Below are positions 10,030 to 18,736 of a stretch of 34,837 nucleotides of DNA, in pieces; the stretch's first letter is position 1; each line of letters begins with the position of its first letter. Position numbers and translations under genes: made by a program. The notes beneath the pieces were generated by a model, which searched no databases, was not told the origin of the DNA, and saw nothing but the letters and a program-made list of their open reading frames with translations. The stretch lies in NCBI RefSeq assembly GCF_002960425.1, contig NZ_POIZ01000023.1:1-34837 (forward strand), in the 5' to 3' direction. The DNA comes from Streptococcus suis. Its GTDB lineage: Bacteria > Bacillota > Bacilli > Lactobacillales > Streptococcaceae.

Positions 10030-10053
10030 CCTGAGAAAACTGAATTTCTCAGG
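10030..10053 (-). terminator. Terminator of the gldA end of the glycyl-radical operon
   Basis: Stem CCTGAGAAA/TTTCTCAGG with a 6-base loop and a T-rich tail (GGGCTTTTCTTTT) on the minus strand, 11 bp after the gldA stop codon. Confidence 0.8.
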
Positions 10054-10063
10054 ACAGAGCAAA

Positions 10064-11158
10064 TTATTTTCCTAAGGAACGAACGTAGAAATCAACTGCT
10101 AACAATGCCTCTGCTACATCTTCTGCTGAAATCGCAAATGGCATACCATGAATCGTTTCGCCTTCAATAGTTGCTTGTTGACCAACCTTCAACAAATCTT
10201 CATAGCTCGCATCAGCTAGATGCAATTCTGCTAGAGTAGTTGGCAAGTTCAAGGCTTGATAGAAACGAATATACTTTTCCAACTCTTCTTTAGGACGATT
10301 TTCCAAGAAGAGTTGTGTTAAGGTACCATAAGCAACTTTTTCGCCATGTGTCAGATGATGAATATCTCCTTCCAAAGCAGTAAAACCATTGTGAATAGCA
10401 TGCGCCGCAGCCAGACCTGCACTTTCAAATCCAAGTCCACTTAATAAGGTATTGGCTTCAACAATATTTTCCAAGGCAGTTGTCACAACCTTGGCTTCAC
10501 AACTAGCCATAGCCTGCAGTCCGTAATCAAACAAGGTCTTCTCACAAGTTTGAGCAATAGCAATACCTGCAAGCGTCTGCGCACCTCCTGCCATGGTTGT
10601 TCCATTGCTTTGCAAAATAGCACGCGCCTCAACCCAGGTCGCTAAACCGTCTGCAATACCTGAGGCTAATAAACGAGGTGGTGCTTGACAAATGATAGCT
10701 GTATCTACTAACACAAGATCCGGATTCTTCTTGTAGAAAATATAGCGTTCAAAAGCTCCTTCTTCTGTATAGATAACAGATAATGCTGATGTAGGAGCAT
10801 CTGTTGAGGCAATCGTTGGAGCAATCACAACAGGAACTGCAAGTAAATCTGCAATAGCTTTAGCAGAGTCTATAGCTTTTCCACCACCTAAGCCAATAAT
10901 GACATCGCTCGCTTGCTCTTGACCGAGGGTCACCACACGTTGAATTTCTTTATCGGATGCCTCGCCGTTAAAAACGACACGATAAGGTATCATACCTGCA
11001 TCGGTCAAGTATGTTAGAAACTTCTCACCAACAATGCCGTACACCAAATCATCACAAAGAATCAAAGGCTTTGTTCCTAATTTACCGATAGCTTCAGCGC
11101 CTTGAAATAAGACATTCTTGCCCTGAATATAACGCGACGGACTAGCAAAAACTTTCAT
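10064..11158 (-). CDS. gldA: Glycerol dehydrogenase family, probable hydroxyacetone/1,2-propanediol oxidoreductase
   Basis: A 364-residue iron-type alcohol dehydrogenase of the GldA group, Zn- and NAD-dependent. The nucleotide motif GGGKAIDSAK is at residues 91-100. All three metal ligands are present: D170 (GIADG), H253 (AAHAIHNG) and H271 (LTHGEK). The start at 11158 is set by an AGGAGG seven bases upstream; an ATG at 11164 lies too close to that site. It is the last gene of the glycyl-radical operon. In the E. coli anhydroglycolysis scheme GldA reduces hydroxyacetone to 1,2-propanediol, which fits this neighbourhood better than simple glycerol oxidation. The substrate is inferred, not shown. 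Confidence 0.9.
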   Translation of the reverse strand: MKVFASPSRYIQGKNVLFQGAEAIGKLGTKPLILCDDLVYGIVGEKFLTYLTDAGMIPYRVVFNGEASDKEIQRVVTLGQEQASDVIIGLGGGKAIDSAKAIADLLAVPVVIAPTIASTDAPTSALSVIYTEEGAFERYIFYKKNPDLVLVDTAIICQAPPRLLASGIADGLATWVEARAILQSNGTTMAGGAQTLAGIAIAQTCEKTLFDYGLQAMASCEAKVVTTALENIVEANTLLSGLGFESAGLAAAHAIHNGFTALEGDIHHLTHGEKVAYGTLTQLFLENRPKEELEKYIRFYQALNLPTTLAELHLADASYEDLLKVGQQATIEGETIHGMPFAISAEDVAEALLAVDFYVRSLGK

Positions 11159-11234
11159 AAACATTCCTCCTGTAATTTTTCATTTACTTTATTATATTTG
11201 TTTTGATAGAATTTTCAATACTAAAGTGAAATCA

Positions 11235-12281
11235 TTATTCTTTTAAGGAAAACAGTAGTTTCGGTAACTCTTGTACAGCTTTTTCCAACTGTTCAATTGA
11301 AACTGGAAGCCCCTCAAGACTGGTTCGACAGGTTTGAGAAAGACCAGTAGTTGACGAAAATGGTAACGAGCTTAGGGGTGGCAGTAAGTTTAAATCTCTA
11401 TAAAATTCCAAATAAGACTGCCATTCCTTTTCTGAACAATTCCTCAATTGCAACAATACAAGATGTACACAAGTAAAAATTTGTTCTTCTTTGCCTTGAA
11501 TACTTTCTGAATAGCGGGCGATGATTTCTGTATAGAGCAGACTAACCAATCGAACGGCATCATGATGCGTTGCCATTCCAGTTAAAAAGGTGATGACTTC
11601 GACAACATCTTCCAAAGACTTACTAGTGGCCTGTAATTGATAGGACTGATAAGCATCTTTTCCTTTGGAGAGCAATAATTGCTCACAACCTTGAATGAGC
11701 AAGCGATCCATCACACTGACCTGCTCTTCGTCTTGGCAAATAGACTCCGCCGCTAAACACGTCAAACAACGTACCAATCCCAATTCCAAAATAAACAAAG
11801 GGGCATGATGTAAGAAGAGTTGTGTATCTGCAATGACCAAAGAAGGTTCACCCAGTTGCCCCCTGACCGTATCACTGCGTGAATACCCTTCATGAAGAAT
11901 AGCACAAGAAGAGGTTGATGCAGGCGTTGATAATATCGTCGGAATCAAAACATATGGAAGTTCCAACAAACCTGCTACTAATTTGGTCATATCCAATATC
12001 CGACCACCACCCAAGCCAATCACCATGTCTGCTTTATGTTCTTCTGCAGTTCTAGCATGTGCAAATACTTGAATGTCTGTAACATCTCCCATTAAAAAGG
12101 AAGTCATTGGCATACAACCATAACATGTAATATTTTTTATAAACTTATTCCCAATCTTGTTATAAATTGTTTCGTCACACAAAACAAGGGGGCGGTGACC
12201 TATTTTCAAGATTTCGACCGCACTTTCATACAGGATACCTGTTCCCTGGATATAGCGTGAAGGACTTGAGATAGCTTTCAT
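11235..12281 (-). CDS. Degenerate GldA paralogue lacking metal ligands
   Basis: A 348-residue protein clearly homologous to the adjacent GldA: it shares SPSRYIQG near the start, the dinucleotide motif IGLGGG, and PTI-STPAST. By my alignment the three metal ligands are all replaced: Asp170 by Arg171, His253 by Ser247, and His271 by Lys264. The C-terminal half has diverged heavily, yet the frame is uninterrupted, which argues for a retained non-catalytic role rather than simple decay. The start at 12281 follows AGGGGGT; a longer frame would overlap the aldolase gene. Possible roles are a regulatory subunit, a sugar or NAD(H) sensor, or a partner of GldA. Confidence 0.85.
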   Translation of the reverse strand: MKAISSPSRYIQGTGILYESAVEILKIGHRPLVLCDETIYNKIGNKFIKNITCYGCMPMTSFLMGDVTDIQVFAHARTAEEHKADMVIGLGGGRILDMTKLVAGLLELPYVLIPTILSTPASTSSCAILHEGYSRSDTVRGQLGEPSLVIADTQLFLHHAPLFILELGLVRCLTCLAAESICQDEEQVSVMDRLLIQGCEQLLLSKGKDAYQSYQLQATSKSLEDVVEVITFLTGMATHHDAVRLVSLLYTEIIARYSESIQGKEEQIFTCVHLVLLQLRNCSEKEWQSYLEFYRDLNLLPPLSSLPFSSTTGLSQTCRTSLEGLPVSIEQLEKAVQELPKLLFSLKE

Positions 12282-12298
12282 AACCGACCCCCTATTTC

Positions 12299-12970
12299 TT
12301 ATTCTATAAACTCTTTGCCATGAATAGCAGACCAATCTGCTGCAAAATCAGTTACCGCTTTGTCGATAGATGGCATGGCAAAGGCGGCCTCAAAAACATC
12401 TGTACCAGCTGTAATTGCCTGAGCACCATTTGCAAATGCTTGATTGACTTGTTCTACATTCTTAAAGGACGCAGCTAAAATCTTACTCTCTGAACACTCA
12501 CGATCAATGACTTCCGCCAACTGAGCAATTACTGCATTTGAATCAATATTTAAATTGGCCATACGGTTATAGTAAGGTGCTAAATAGTCTGCGCCCGCAG
12601 CAATGGCCAACAAGCCTTGAAAAGTTGTATAAATCGCTGTCGCTGTAATCTTAAACCCTTCTGCTTTCAGGGTCTTGATAGCTGCCAATCCTTCTGGAGT
12701 TACTGGAACTTTAATGTAGACATTCTCAGGAGCCAGCTCACGAATTTTTTTCGCATCCGCTAAAATCCCCTCGTAATCTCTTGCAACAACCTGCACATGC
12801 AGGGAAGGTTCCGGACCAAGTAGGTCTCTAATGTCTTTTAAGCGTTTAAAAAAGTCAATATCCCCCTCTTTCTTTGCAATAGTCGGGTTAGAGGTTACTC
12901 CCGCAAGCGGGAGAACCTTGGCCCATTTTTTGATTTCTTCTACATTTAACGTGTCCAGCATAAATTCCAT
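12299..12970 (-). CDS. fsa: Fructose-6-phosphate aldolase (FSA/TalC type)
   Basis: A 223-residue small transaldolase-family aldolase. The Schiff-base lysine is K87 ([11 protein letters not shown]). Other FSA residues are conserved: D6, N28, Q60 in HVQVVA (the Gln that marks FSA rather than true transaldolase) and Y133 in YLAPYYNR. It is often annotated as transaldolase, but the length and the Gln favour FSA. In E. coli, FsaA/FsaB cleave 1-deoxyfructose-6-phosphate to glyceraldehyde-3-phosphate plus hydroxyacetone. The gene lies between the glycyl radical enzyme (14 bp upstream) and the GldA pair, as that pathway would require. Confidence 0.92.
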   Translation of the reverse strand: MEFMLDTLNVEEIKKWAKVLPLAGVTSNPTIAKKEGDIDFFKRLKDIRDLLGPEPSLHVQVVARDYEGILADAKKIRELAPENVYIKVPVTPEGLAAIKTLKAEGFKITATAIYTTFQGLLAIAAGADYLAPYYNRMANLNIDSNAVIAQLAEVIDRECSESKILAASFKNVEQVNQAFANGAQAITAGTDVFEAAFAMPSIDKAVTDFAADWSAIHGKEFIE

Positions 12971-12984
12971 AGTGATAACCTCTT

Positions 12985-15432
12985 TTACAATGTATGTTCA
13001 GTACGTCCGATAATATCGTCTTGGGTCGCTCTGGAAAGAACATTGAAGAATGCTGAGTAGCCTGCGACACGGACAATCAAGTCACGGTGTTTTTCAGGAT
13101 GTAACTGAGCATCAAGCAAGGTTTCTCTCGAAACAACATTGTACTGAATGTGGTACCCATGCAAGCGGTTAAAGAAGGTCCGCAAGAGGGCAATCAATTT
13201 TTGTTTGTCTTCTTCTTTAGCAAGAGTTTGTGGATTGACCTTCTGATTGAGTAAGACACCACCAACAATTTCGTGCGTTGGTAATTTCGCAACAGATTTC
13301 AATACAGAAGTTGGTCCATTTTTATCCATATTATGAGATGGGGAACAACCTTCCGCCAATGGTGTACCTGCATTTCGACCATCCGGTGTCGCCAAAGTAC
13401 CACGACCTTGTCCAACGTTTGCTGAAATAGATGAGGTACCTGAATAGCGAATACCACCAATTGGACCACGTCCAAAACGAGTGTTTGGATACTTGGCAAT
13501 CTCATCCACATAAATATTATAAGCTTCTGTCACCAACTGGTCTGCGTAATCATCATCGTTACCGTATTTTGGTGCATCCTCAATCAACATTTCTTGGATT
13601 TCTTTACCACGTTCACCAGCATAGTCCGTTTCCAAAGCATGCCACAATTCTTCTGGTGTCAATCGTCCTTCTTCAAAGACTAATTTCTTAATGGCAGCTA
13701 GAGAATCGGACAAGTTGGCAATCCCAACCTGCAAGCCAGAAATGTAGTCGTAAATCGCCCCACCTTCTTTCAAGTGCTTACCACGACCGATACAGTCATC
13801 TGTCAGAGCCGAGCAAAGAATGTCCGGAACTTCTCTTTCTAAGGCAATATCAATCGCATTTTCAACAATAACACTCATCCGTGTCAGATGACGAAGTGTC
13901 TTCTCCCATGCCGTTTCAAGCTCTTCAAATGACTTCATGTCTTTGAAGTGACCAAAGGCTGGAGCAAATCGTTTGCCTGATGCAGGGTCAATCCCATCAT
14001 TCATTGTAATCAACAACACTTTCGGGAAGTTCATATAGCTCATACCTGTACAACGGTAACCCCATTTACCAGGAACAGCCGTTTCTACACAACCAATCGC
14101 GCTGTAGTCATAGGCATCTTCTTCCAAGACACCTTTTTCAATAAAGGATGGAATGATAATTTCATCGTTGTTGAAGGCAGGCATACCAAAGCCAAGTTTC
14201 ATTACTTCTATGCATTCATTCATGAAACGAGCATCAAGACCTGCATGATAGCGAACGGTCAAGTTTGGCTGTGGTAAATGTGTTTGGGCAACAGATTTCA
14301 ATACTAAGTAAGAAAGTGGATTGACAGCATCTTTCTTATCACGTGTTTGTCCGCCAATGGTAACGTTTTGGTAAAGCGGGCTACCTGCTGATGAGAAGGT
14401 GTGAGACTGACTACGAACCTTGTTGATGGTAATGGTCTTAATCCACAAGTTAGTCAACCGCTCAACGATACTTTCTTCCGTTTCTCTACCTGCTTCCAAG
14501 TCCGCTTTCACGTACGGATACATGTATTGGTCAAAACGTCCATAAGAAAGGGAATGTCCATTAGACTCAATTTGCAAGATACACTGAATAAACCAGACAG
14601 ATTGCACTGCTTCTGCAAATGTTTCTGCGGGTTCATACGGTACCTTCGAACAAATACGAGCGATTTCCAATAATTCTTGACGGCGTTGAGCGGTTGGTGC
14701 TTTCTCTGCCAATTCAGTAGCCAAGGCAACAAAACGATTGGCATATGCTTTTACTGCGTCAATGATGATAAAGATTGAGTCATAGAAATGGTACTTGTCA
14801 AAGCTTGCTGGATCCGTCAAATCAAGCTTAGCTTTTGCTTCACGTACGCGTTCCTCAAAACCACGCAAACCATGTTCCAATACCTTTTGGTAGTTAACAG
14901 CCAAGTGGGCATCGCCAGAGTTCATCTTGCCTTCCATACCAAAGAATCCTGTTTCCATATAGACTTGAACTTCTTCTGGAAGCAAGACACCTGCTCTTGC
15001 ACGTAAGTTATTATTTTCCCAGAACGGAGCGATACTGCGCAACTGCTCCTTGGTTTCCTCGGTAATATAGAAGACATCTCCATCCCGTTTTTCAAATAAA
15101 TCCAATTCGTTTAGAACAAATTCCAAGGTATACTCTGGAAAAATTGGAGCATCCTTGTTCGAAGAAGCTTGGTTGCCTGCAATCAAACTTTCTTCTTCAA
15201 TGTACAGTGTCATATTTTCCAAAATTTCTTTTAGCATGTAGGCACGCTTTAAGACATTTGGTTTCTCTTGGTGTTCTTTGTAAGCCTTTGTGGCTAAAAT
15301 TGCACGCTCTGCATCAATGTATGGTTTTTTATCTAAAACATCTTCGCGGTACTTGAGCATGCGATCGGTCAAATTACCGAAATATTCTGTCTTAATGCTA
15401 GTACTTGCTACCTCAGTAACTACTGTTTTCAT
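12985..15432 (-). CDS. pflD: Glycyl radical enzyme, CxE (dehydratase/eliminase) type, PflD/YbiW-like
   Basis: An 815-residue glycyl radical enzyme. The radical glycine is G791 in RVAGYSA near the C-terminus. The thiyl-radical cysteine is C448 in [10 protein letters not shown]. True pyruvate formate-lyase has two adjacent cysteines here. This protein has the C-x-E pattern (C448, E450) of glycerol dehydratase and the YbiW/PflD group, so the common label formate acetyltransferase is probably wrong. E. coli PflD and YbiW are reported to open 1,5-anhydromannitol- and 1,5-anhydroglucitol-6-phosphate to 1-deoxyfructose-6-phosphate. PTS genes upstream, and aldolase and GldA genes downstream, support that role. 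It has its own promoter. Activation needs the radical-SAM gene at 19611, which is interrupted. Confidence 0.9.
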   Translation of the reverse strand: MKTVVTEVASTSIKTEYFGNLTDRMLKYREDVLDKKPYIDAERAILATKAYKEHQEKPNVLKRAYMLKEILENMTLYIEEESLIAGNQASSNKDAPIFPEYTLEFVLNELDLFEKRDGDVFYITEETKEQLRSIAPFWENNNLRARAGVLLPEEVQVYMETGFFGMEGKMNSGDAHLAVNYQKVLEHGLRGFEERVREAKAKLDLTDPASFDKYHFYDSIFIIIDAVKAYANRFVALATELAEKAPTAQRRQELLEIARICSKVPYEPAETFAEAVQSVWFIQCILQIESNGHSLSYGRFDQYMYPYVKADLEAGRETEESIVERLTNLWIKTITINKVRSQSHTFSSAGSPLYQNVTIGGQTRDKKDAVNPLSYLVLKSVAQTHLPQPNLTVRYHAGLDARFMNECIEVMKLGFGMPAFNNDEIIIPSFIEKGVLEEDAYDYSAIGCVETAVPGKWGYRCTGMSYMNFPKVLLITMNDGIDPASGKRFAPAFGHFKDMKSFEELETAWEKTLRHLTRMSVIVENAIDIALEREVPDILCSALTDDCIGRGKHLKEGGAIYDYISGLQVGIANLSDSLAAIKKLVFEEGRLTPEELWHALETDYAGERGKEIQEMLIEDAPKYGNDDDYADQLVTEAYNIYVDEIAKYPNTRFGRGPIGGIRYSGTSSISANVGQGRGTLATPDGRNAGTPLAEGCSPSHNMDKNGPTSVLKSVAKLPTHEIVGGVLLNQKVNPQTLAKEEDKQKLIALLRTFFNRLHGYHIQYNVVSRETLLDAQLHPEKHRDLIVRVAGYSAFFNVLSRATQDDIIGRTEHTL

Positions 15433-15444
15433 TTTAATTTTTCC

Positions 15445-15474
15445 TTTCTTTCGAAACGTTATTTTGTTTCGTTT
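15445..15474 (-). promoter_or_regulatory. TTTCG-type operator candidates in the glycyl-radical-enzyme leader
   Basis: Two related motifs lie just downstream of the predicted transcription start: TTTCTTTCGAAACG (15445-15458) and TTTCGTTT (15467-15474). The interval also holds a CGAAAC/GTTTCG inverted repeat. The 8-mer TTTCGTTT recurs in the activase promoter, and CTTTCG recurs at the PTS promoter. The position suits a repressor, possibly the DeoR-family protein. Confidence 0.45.
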
Positions 15475-15482
15475 GTAATTAA

Positions 15483-15512
15483 AGTATAACTTTTACAACT
15501 AATTTTTGTCAA
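15483..15512 (-). promoter_or_regulatory. Promoter of the glycyl radical enzyme gene
   Basis: The minus strand has a perfect -35 TTGACA (15512-15507), an 18-bp spacer and -10 TATACT (15488-15483). It lies in the 151-bp gap between the PTS IIC gene and the enzyme gene, so enzyme expression is not only by readthrough from the PTS genes. Confidence 0.75.
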
Positions 15513-15549
15513 TAAAGGAGAGATAGCACTTGAAAATAGCAATCATTTA

Positions 15550-15561
15550 GCACAAATGTGC
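15550..15561. promoter_or_regulatory. GCACA-AA-TGTGC palindrome upstream of the glycyl-radical-enzyme promoter
   Basis: A perfect 5+2+5 palindrome centred at 15555.5, exactly 70 bp upstream of the -10 centre. On the minus strand it reads TTGCACATTTGTGCT, one base different from the site at 17677-17691. This is the position of an activator site, and the SorC-family regulator is the candidate. Confidence 0.6.
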
Positions 15562-15583
15562 AAAATCTAATGAGTGTTTTTTA

Positions 15584-16885
15584 CTAGATATTTTCCTTTT
15601 GTTCGTTTTCATAGGCAATATTATCTTGAATTTTGAAGAACGGAAAATAAACAATAGTTGACATAGCCAAGATAATGATTTGAACAACCGCACCTTGCCA
15701 ACCACCGACCATGAAACCAGAAATGATTGCAGGAGTTGACCAAGGCAGTGTTACACCTGAGAAGGGCTGCATAAATCCTATTGAAATAGCACCGTAGACA
15801 ATGAAAGCTGCCAAGATTGGTACCAATACAAATGGAAGAAACATGACTGGGTTCATAACAACTGGAAAACCAAACACGACAGGTTCATTGACGTTGAAGA
15901 TGGCTGGGAAAGCTGCTACCTTACCAAGTGCCTTGTATTGTTTTGATTTTGCTGCAAATAGCATTGCAAATACTATACCAAATGTAATTCCTGAGCCTGA
16001 CATAATCAAGAAACTATCCAAAAACTGCTGGGTCACGATATGAGCGCCATTTTCCAAAGACAACTTATCTGCTGCTAGAAGAGCCTTGTTGGCATCAAGG
16101 TTTGACAAAAGCAAGGCAGTAACAACACCATTGACAACGGATTGACCATGCACACCAAACCACCATAGGAATGATATAAAGAAAGCAATTCCAATAGCAC
16201 CTGGCAAGGAACCAGTCAAACCTTGAAGAGGCACTTGGATCACATCGTAAATCATTTCAATGAAAGTACCACCGTTAGTCACCATCTTAGAAATGATATA
16301 TACAATCATAGATAGCAAAAAGATAACAAAGGCAGGAATCATCGCCTCAAACTGTTTAGCAATAGCTTGGGGTACTTGCTCAGGCATTTTTATCACGATA
16401 TGACGCTGAATAAAGGTTGTATAGATAGCCCCCACTACCAGTCCAATGATGATTGCTCCGATAATTCCTTGACCACCAAACCAAACTTTTGCAATGGCAT
16501 CTCCAATTGGTTCACCTTCTGCTGGTATGTAAGATGACCTCAAGAGAATAAAGAAGGAGGACAAGGACAAGACACCCGCTGGAAGTGGCTCAACACCGCT
16601 ATTCTTTGCATAAGAATAGCCAATCGCAAAACAGGAAATCAAGCCCATGATTGCAAATGTGCCACTATAAACCTGCATGAATGGCTCAATCCAATCCGCT
16701 CCAAATAGAGCAGCAATTGCATTGTTCAAGCCTTCAAAAGGTAACTGGCCAATAATGAGGAAAATACTTCCCACAACTGTTAATGGAAGGATAGCCAACA
16801 TGCCATCCTTTAAAGCGATAATCCCTTTCATGTTTACAAACTTCATGATCGGAACAATAATTTTTTGTGTATCTACTTTAGCCAT
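15584..16885 (-). CDS. PTS lactose/cellobiose-family EIIC permease
   Basis: A 433-residue polytopic membrane protein with around ten hydrophobic segments, of the cellobiose/diacetylchitobiose EIIC type. Typical family stretches are visible: WWFGVHGQSVVNG, FNVNEPVVFGFPVVMNP near the substrate site, and a cytoplasmic start QKIIVPIMKFVNMKGI. It imports the sugar phosphorylated by the adjacent IIA and IIB. It lies 12 bp after IIB and before the glycyl radical enzyme gene. Substrate cannot be read from sequence; context suggests a 1,5-anhydrohexitol or another C6 polyol-like sugar. Confidence 0.9.
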   Translation of the reverse strand: MAKVDTQKIIVPIMKFVNMKGIIALKDGMLAILPLTVVGSIFLIIGQLPFEGLNNAIAALFGADWIEPFMQVYSGTFAIMGLISCFAIGYSYAKNSGVEPLPAGVLSLSSFFILLRSSYIPAEGEPIGDAIAKVWFGGQGIIGAIIIGLVVGAIYTTFIQRHIVIKMPEQVPQAIAKQFEAMIPAFVIFLLSMIVYIISKMVTNGGTFIEMIYDVIQVPLQGLTGSLPGAIGIAFFISFLWWFGVHGQSVVNGVVTALLLSNLDANKALLAADKLSLENGAHIVTQQFLDSFLIMSGSGITFGIVFAMLFAAKSKQYKALGKVAAFPAIFNVNEPVVFGFPVVMNPVMFLPFVLVPILAAFIVYGAISIGFMQPFSGVTLPWSTPAIISGFMVGGWQGAVVQIIILAMSTIVYFPFFKIQDNIAYENEQKENI

Positions 16886-16897
16886 GGTCCCACCCCT

Positions 16898-17203
16898 TTA
16901 TGAAACTAAACTTAGAGCTAGTTGCAAAACTTTTTTTCCGTCTAGCATTCCATAATCAGCCATAGGAATGACTGCAATCGGAACATTCTTTTCATCACAA
17001 AGTGCTTTAGATTTATCAAAAGTATAGGCAACTTGTGGTCCTAACAGTGCCACATCTATTTTGTCTAGATAGTCAGCTATTTTTCCTTGAGAATGAGCAT
17101 CTATCTCTACCTCTACACCCGCAGCCTCTGCTGCTACTTTCATATTGTTGACCAACATGCCAGTAGAAAATCCAGCCGCACAAAAAAGAGCTATTTTAAC
17201 CAT
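16898..17203 (-). CDS. PTS lactose/cellobiose-family EIIB
   Basis: A 101-residue cytoplasmic phosphocarrier. The phosphorylated cysteine is C8 in LFCAAGFSTGM, the standard P-loop-like motif of Lac-family IIB. It receives phosphate from IIA His78 and passes it to the sugar bound by IIC. It lies 29 bp after the IIA gene and 12 bp before IIC, all in one operon. Confidence 0.92.
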   Translation of the reverse strand: MVKIALFCAAGFSTGMLVNNMKVAAEAAGVEVEIDAHSQGKIADYLDKIDVALLGPQVAYTFDKSKALCDEKNVPIAVIPMADYGMLDGKKVLQLALSLVS

Positions 17204-17232
17204 TTTGGTATCCTCCTAAATATAAAATTGGT

Positions 17233-17556
17233 TTAACTGACTTTTTTTAATTCTTTTCGTAAATCAATGATTTCCTTAATCAAATTGATTTCTGTAATCG
17301 ATGTCATGAGATGGTCCTGTGAATGCACAAACAGGGCTGTGATTTCTGATTTTATTCCACTGGCTTCTTGAGCTAAAAACTTGGTCTGCATATTATGCGC
17401 CTCTAACAAAGCAGCATCTGCCAAGCTTAACTCCTGTTCAGCACGTTCATGCTCACCCGATTTTATAAACGATAATGCTTGATAGGCATGACTCTTAGCA
17501 TCACCTGCATAGATTATCAAGCCCATAATAATTTGGTCCGCAACAATCATTTCCAT
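17233..17556 (-). CDS. PTS lactose/cellobiose-family EIIA
   Basis: A 107-residue helical phosphocarrier. The phosphorylated histidine is H78 in FVHSQDHLMTS, with the family HAQDH-type context. D19 in YAGDAKSHAY matches the metal-binding Asp of the trimeric Lac-IIA fold. It is the first gene of the catabolic operon, with AAGGAGG placed seven bases before the start at 17556. The gene order IIA-IIB-IIC matches the Lac family and differs from E. coli frw, which uses a fructose-type PTS for the comparable pathway. Confidence 0.92.
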   Translation of the reverse strand: MEMIVADQIIMGLIIYAGDAKSHAYQALSFIKSGEHERAEQELSLADAALLEAHNMQTKFLAQEASGIKSEITALFVHSQDHLMTSITEINLIKEIIDLRKELKKVS

Positions 17557-17594
17557 TGTTCCTACCTCCTTTTCTTTTTTTAGTAAGTTTTTAT

Positions 17595-17609
17595 GTTTCT
17601 TTCGTAAAC
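17595..17609 (-). promoter_or_regulatory. TTTCG-type operator candidate over the PTS transcription start
   Basis: The plus strand reads GTTTCTTTCGTAAAC, an imperfect inverted repeat (GTTT/AAAC) that overlaps the expected start of transcription. It shares CTTTCG with sites at the glycyl-radical-enzyme and activase promoters. Confidence 0.45.
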
Positions 17610-17611
17610 AA

Positions 17612-17640
17612 AGTATATCATTTCATCTCAATATAGTAAA
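17612..17640 (-). promoter_or_regulatory. Promoter of the PTS operon
   Basis: The minus strand shows -35 TTTACT (17640-17635), a 17-bp spacer and -10 TATACT (17617-17612) with a TGA extension. The sequence after the -10 (TATACTTT) is identical to that of the glycyl-radical-enzyme promoter. Confidence 0.7.
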
Positions 17641-17678
17641 TAACAAAATCGCTCTTTTTCACCATTTTTGAATAAATT

Positions 17679-17690
17679 GCACTTTTGTGC
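17679..17690. promoter_or_regulatory. GCAC-TTTT-GTGC palindrome upstream of the PTS promoter
   Basis: Centred at 17684.5, exactly 70 bp upstream of the PTS -10 centre, the same distance as the matching site at 15550-15561. TTGCAC-T-TTTGTGCT here differs from that site by one base. Confidence 0.6.
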
Positions 17691-17754
17691 TTTTTTTGAT
17701 AAAATAAAAACATTTACTATCCACCAAGGACAATAAATGTCATTATTTAACCTA

Positions 17755-18726
17755 TCACAAAGAGAAATAGTTGGTGTCTCCATCTAGCTTCAACACCTTC
17801 AAGATTGTCCCTTCGTCCGTCACAAGATGATTGATATAACCTGCTCGCAAAATAGCTAGTATTGCCTGAGCCTTATGCTCTCCGTAAGCTAAAGCTAGCG
17901 TATTGGGAATATTTTTCAGTTCTTCTAATGAAATAGCTATCGTCCTATCTTGTAGGTCTTCGACAACGGGCTCTCCATTATGATTAAGACAACGACAGCA
18001 GGTTTCACCAACCGCCCCCTCTATAGATAACTGATGAAAGTCAGCTTCTGTTAACATATCCAACCACTGAGGATTATTAGCATCTACCCTACCACCAATT
18101 CCGACAGCCGCCACATTCAATTTTTTCCAGTCCGCTCTTAACTCTTCAAAATATCTGGATGACAAAATTCCTTCAGCAAGACTTTGATTTTCTTGGATAA
18201 TAGTCGCGTTGATAAAACTGCACTCTCCTCGAAATTTATTGGCCATATCATAAATTAGAGTATTGACATGATAGCGAGCATGAATATGACTTGGGCCACC
18301 AGCAATAGGAACAAATTTTAAACCTTTCATCCGGTGATGTCCCATTTTCTCAACGATTAAACTCAAACTTCTGCCCCAAGAAAAACCAACTATCATGTCA
18401 TCATCAATCAAATTAGTTAACATATCAGCTGCTGCTTCTGCTAAACGAGATTCTAAAGCAGAAAGATCGCCATCTGAGCTATTCTCTACTAGTTCAATCC
18501 TCTTAAGACCATACTTGTTTTGAACATATTTCTCCAACTGATAAAGTCGCTTATCAAAATCTTGGATTTCTATTTTAACAATGCCTTCTAACTTGGCTTT
18601 AGTCAGCATTCTACTGACTGTTGTTCTGTAGATTCCTGTTTCCATGGCAATCTCTGCCTGACTTTTTCCTTCTATGTAATAGAGATAGGCAATCTTTGCT
18701 AATTGTCTTCTTTTTTCTAGCTTCAT
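17755..18726 (-). CDS. SorC-family sugar-binding transcriptional regulator
   Basis: A 323-residue protein with an N-terminal helix-turn-helix at about residues 20-42 (SQAEIAMETGIYRTTVSRML) and a SorC-type sugar-phosphate-binding C-terminal domain (VGFSWGRSLSLIVEKM, VPIAGGPSH, AVGIGGR). The start at 18726 is chosen because GAGGAAAG precedes it; a longer frame overlaps the deoR-like gene. It lies ten bases after that gene, so both are co-transcribed. Members bind phosphorylated effectors, so a PTS product such as an anhydrohexitol phosphate or 1-deoxyfructose-6-phosphate is a plausible ligand. The paired 70-bp-upstream palindromes are its candidate targets. Confidence 0.88.
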   Translation of the reverse strand: MKLEKRRQLAKIAYLYYIEGKSQAEIAMETGIYRTTVSRMLTKAKLEGIVKIEIQDFDKRLYQLEKYVQNKYGLKRIELVENSSDGDLSALESRLAEAAADMLTNLIDDDMIVGFSWGRSLSLIVEKMGHHRMKGLKFVPIAGGPSHIHARYHVNTLIYDMANKFRGECSFINATIIQENQSLAEGILSSRYFEELRADWKKLNVAAVGIGGRVDANNPQWLDMLTEADFHQLSIEGAVGETCCRCLNHNGEPVVEDLQDRTIAISLEELKNIPNTLALAYGEHKAQAILAILRAGYINHLVTDEGTILKVLKLDGDTNYFSL

Positions 18727-18736
18727 TCTTTCCTCA

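Noticed and set aside
12282..12335. Longer N-terminus for the degenerate GldA paralogue
   Set aside because: It would overlap the aldolase gene, and GldA alignment starts at MKAISSPSRYIQG with its own ribosome binding site.
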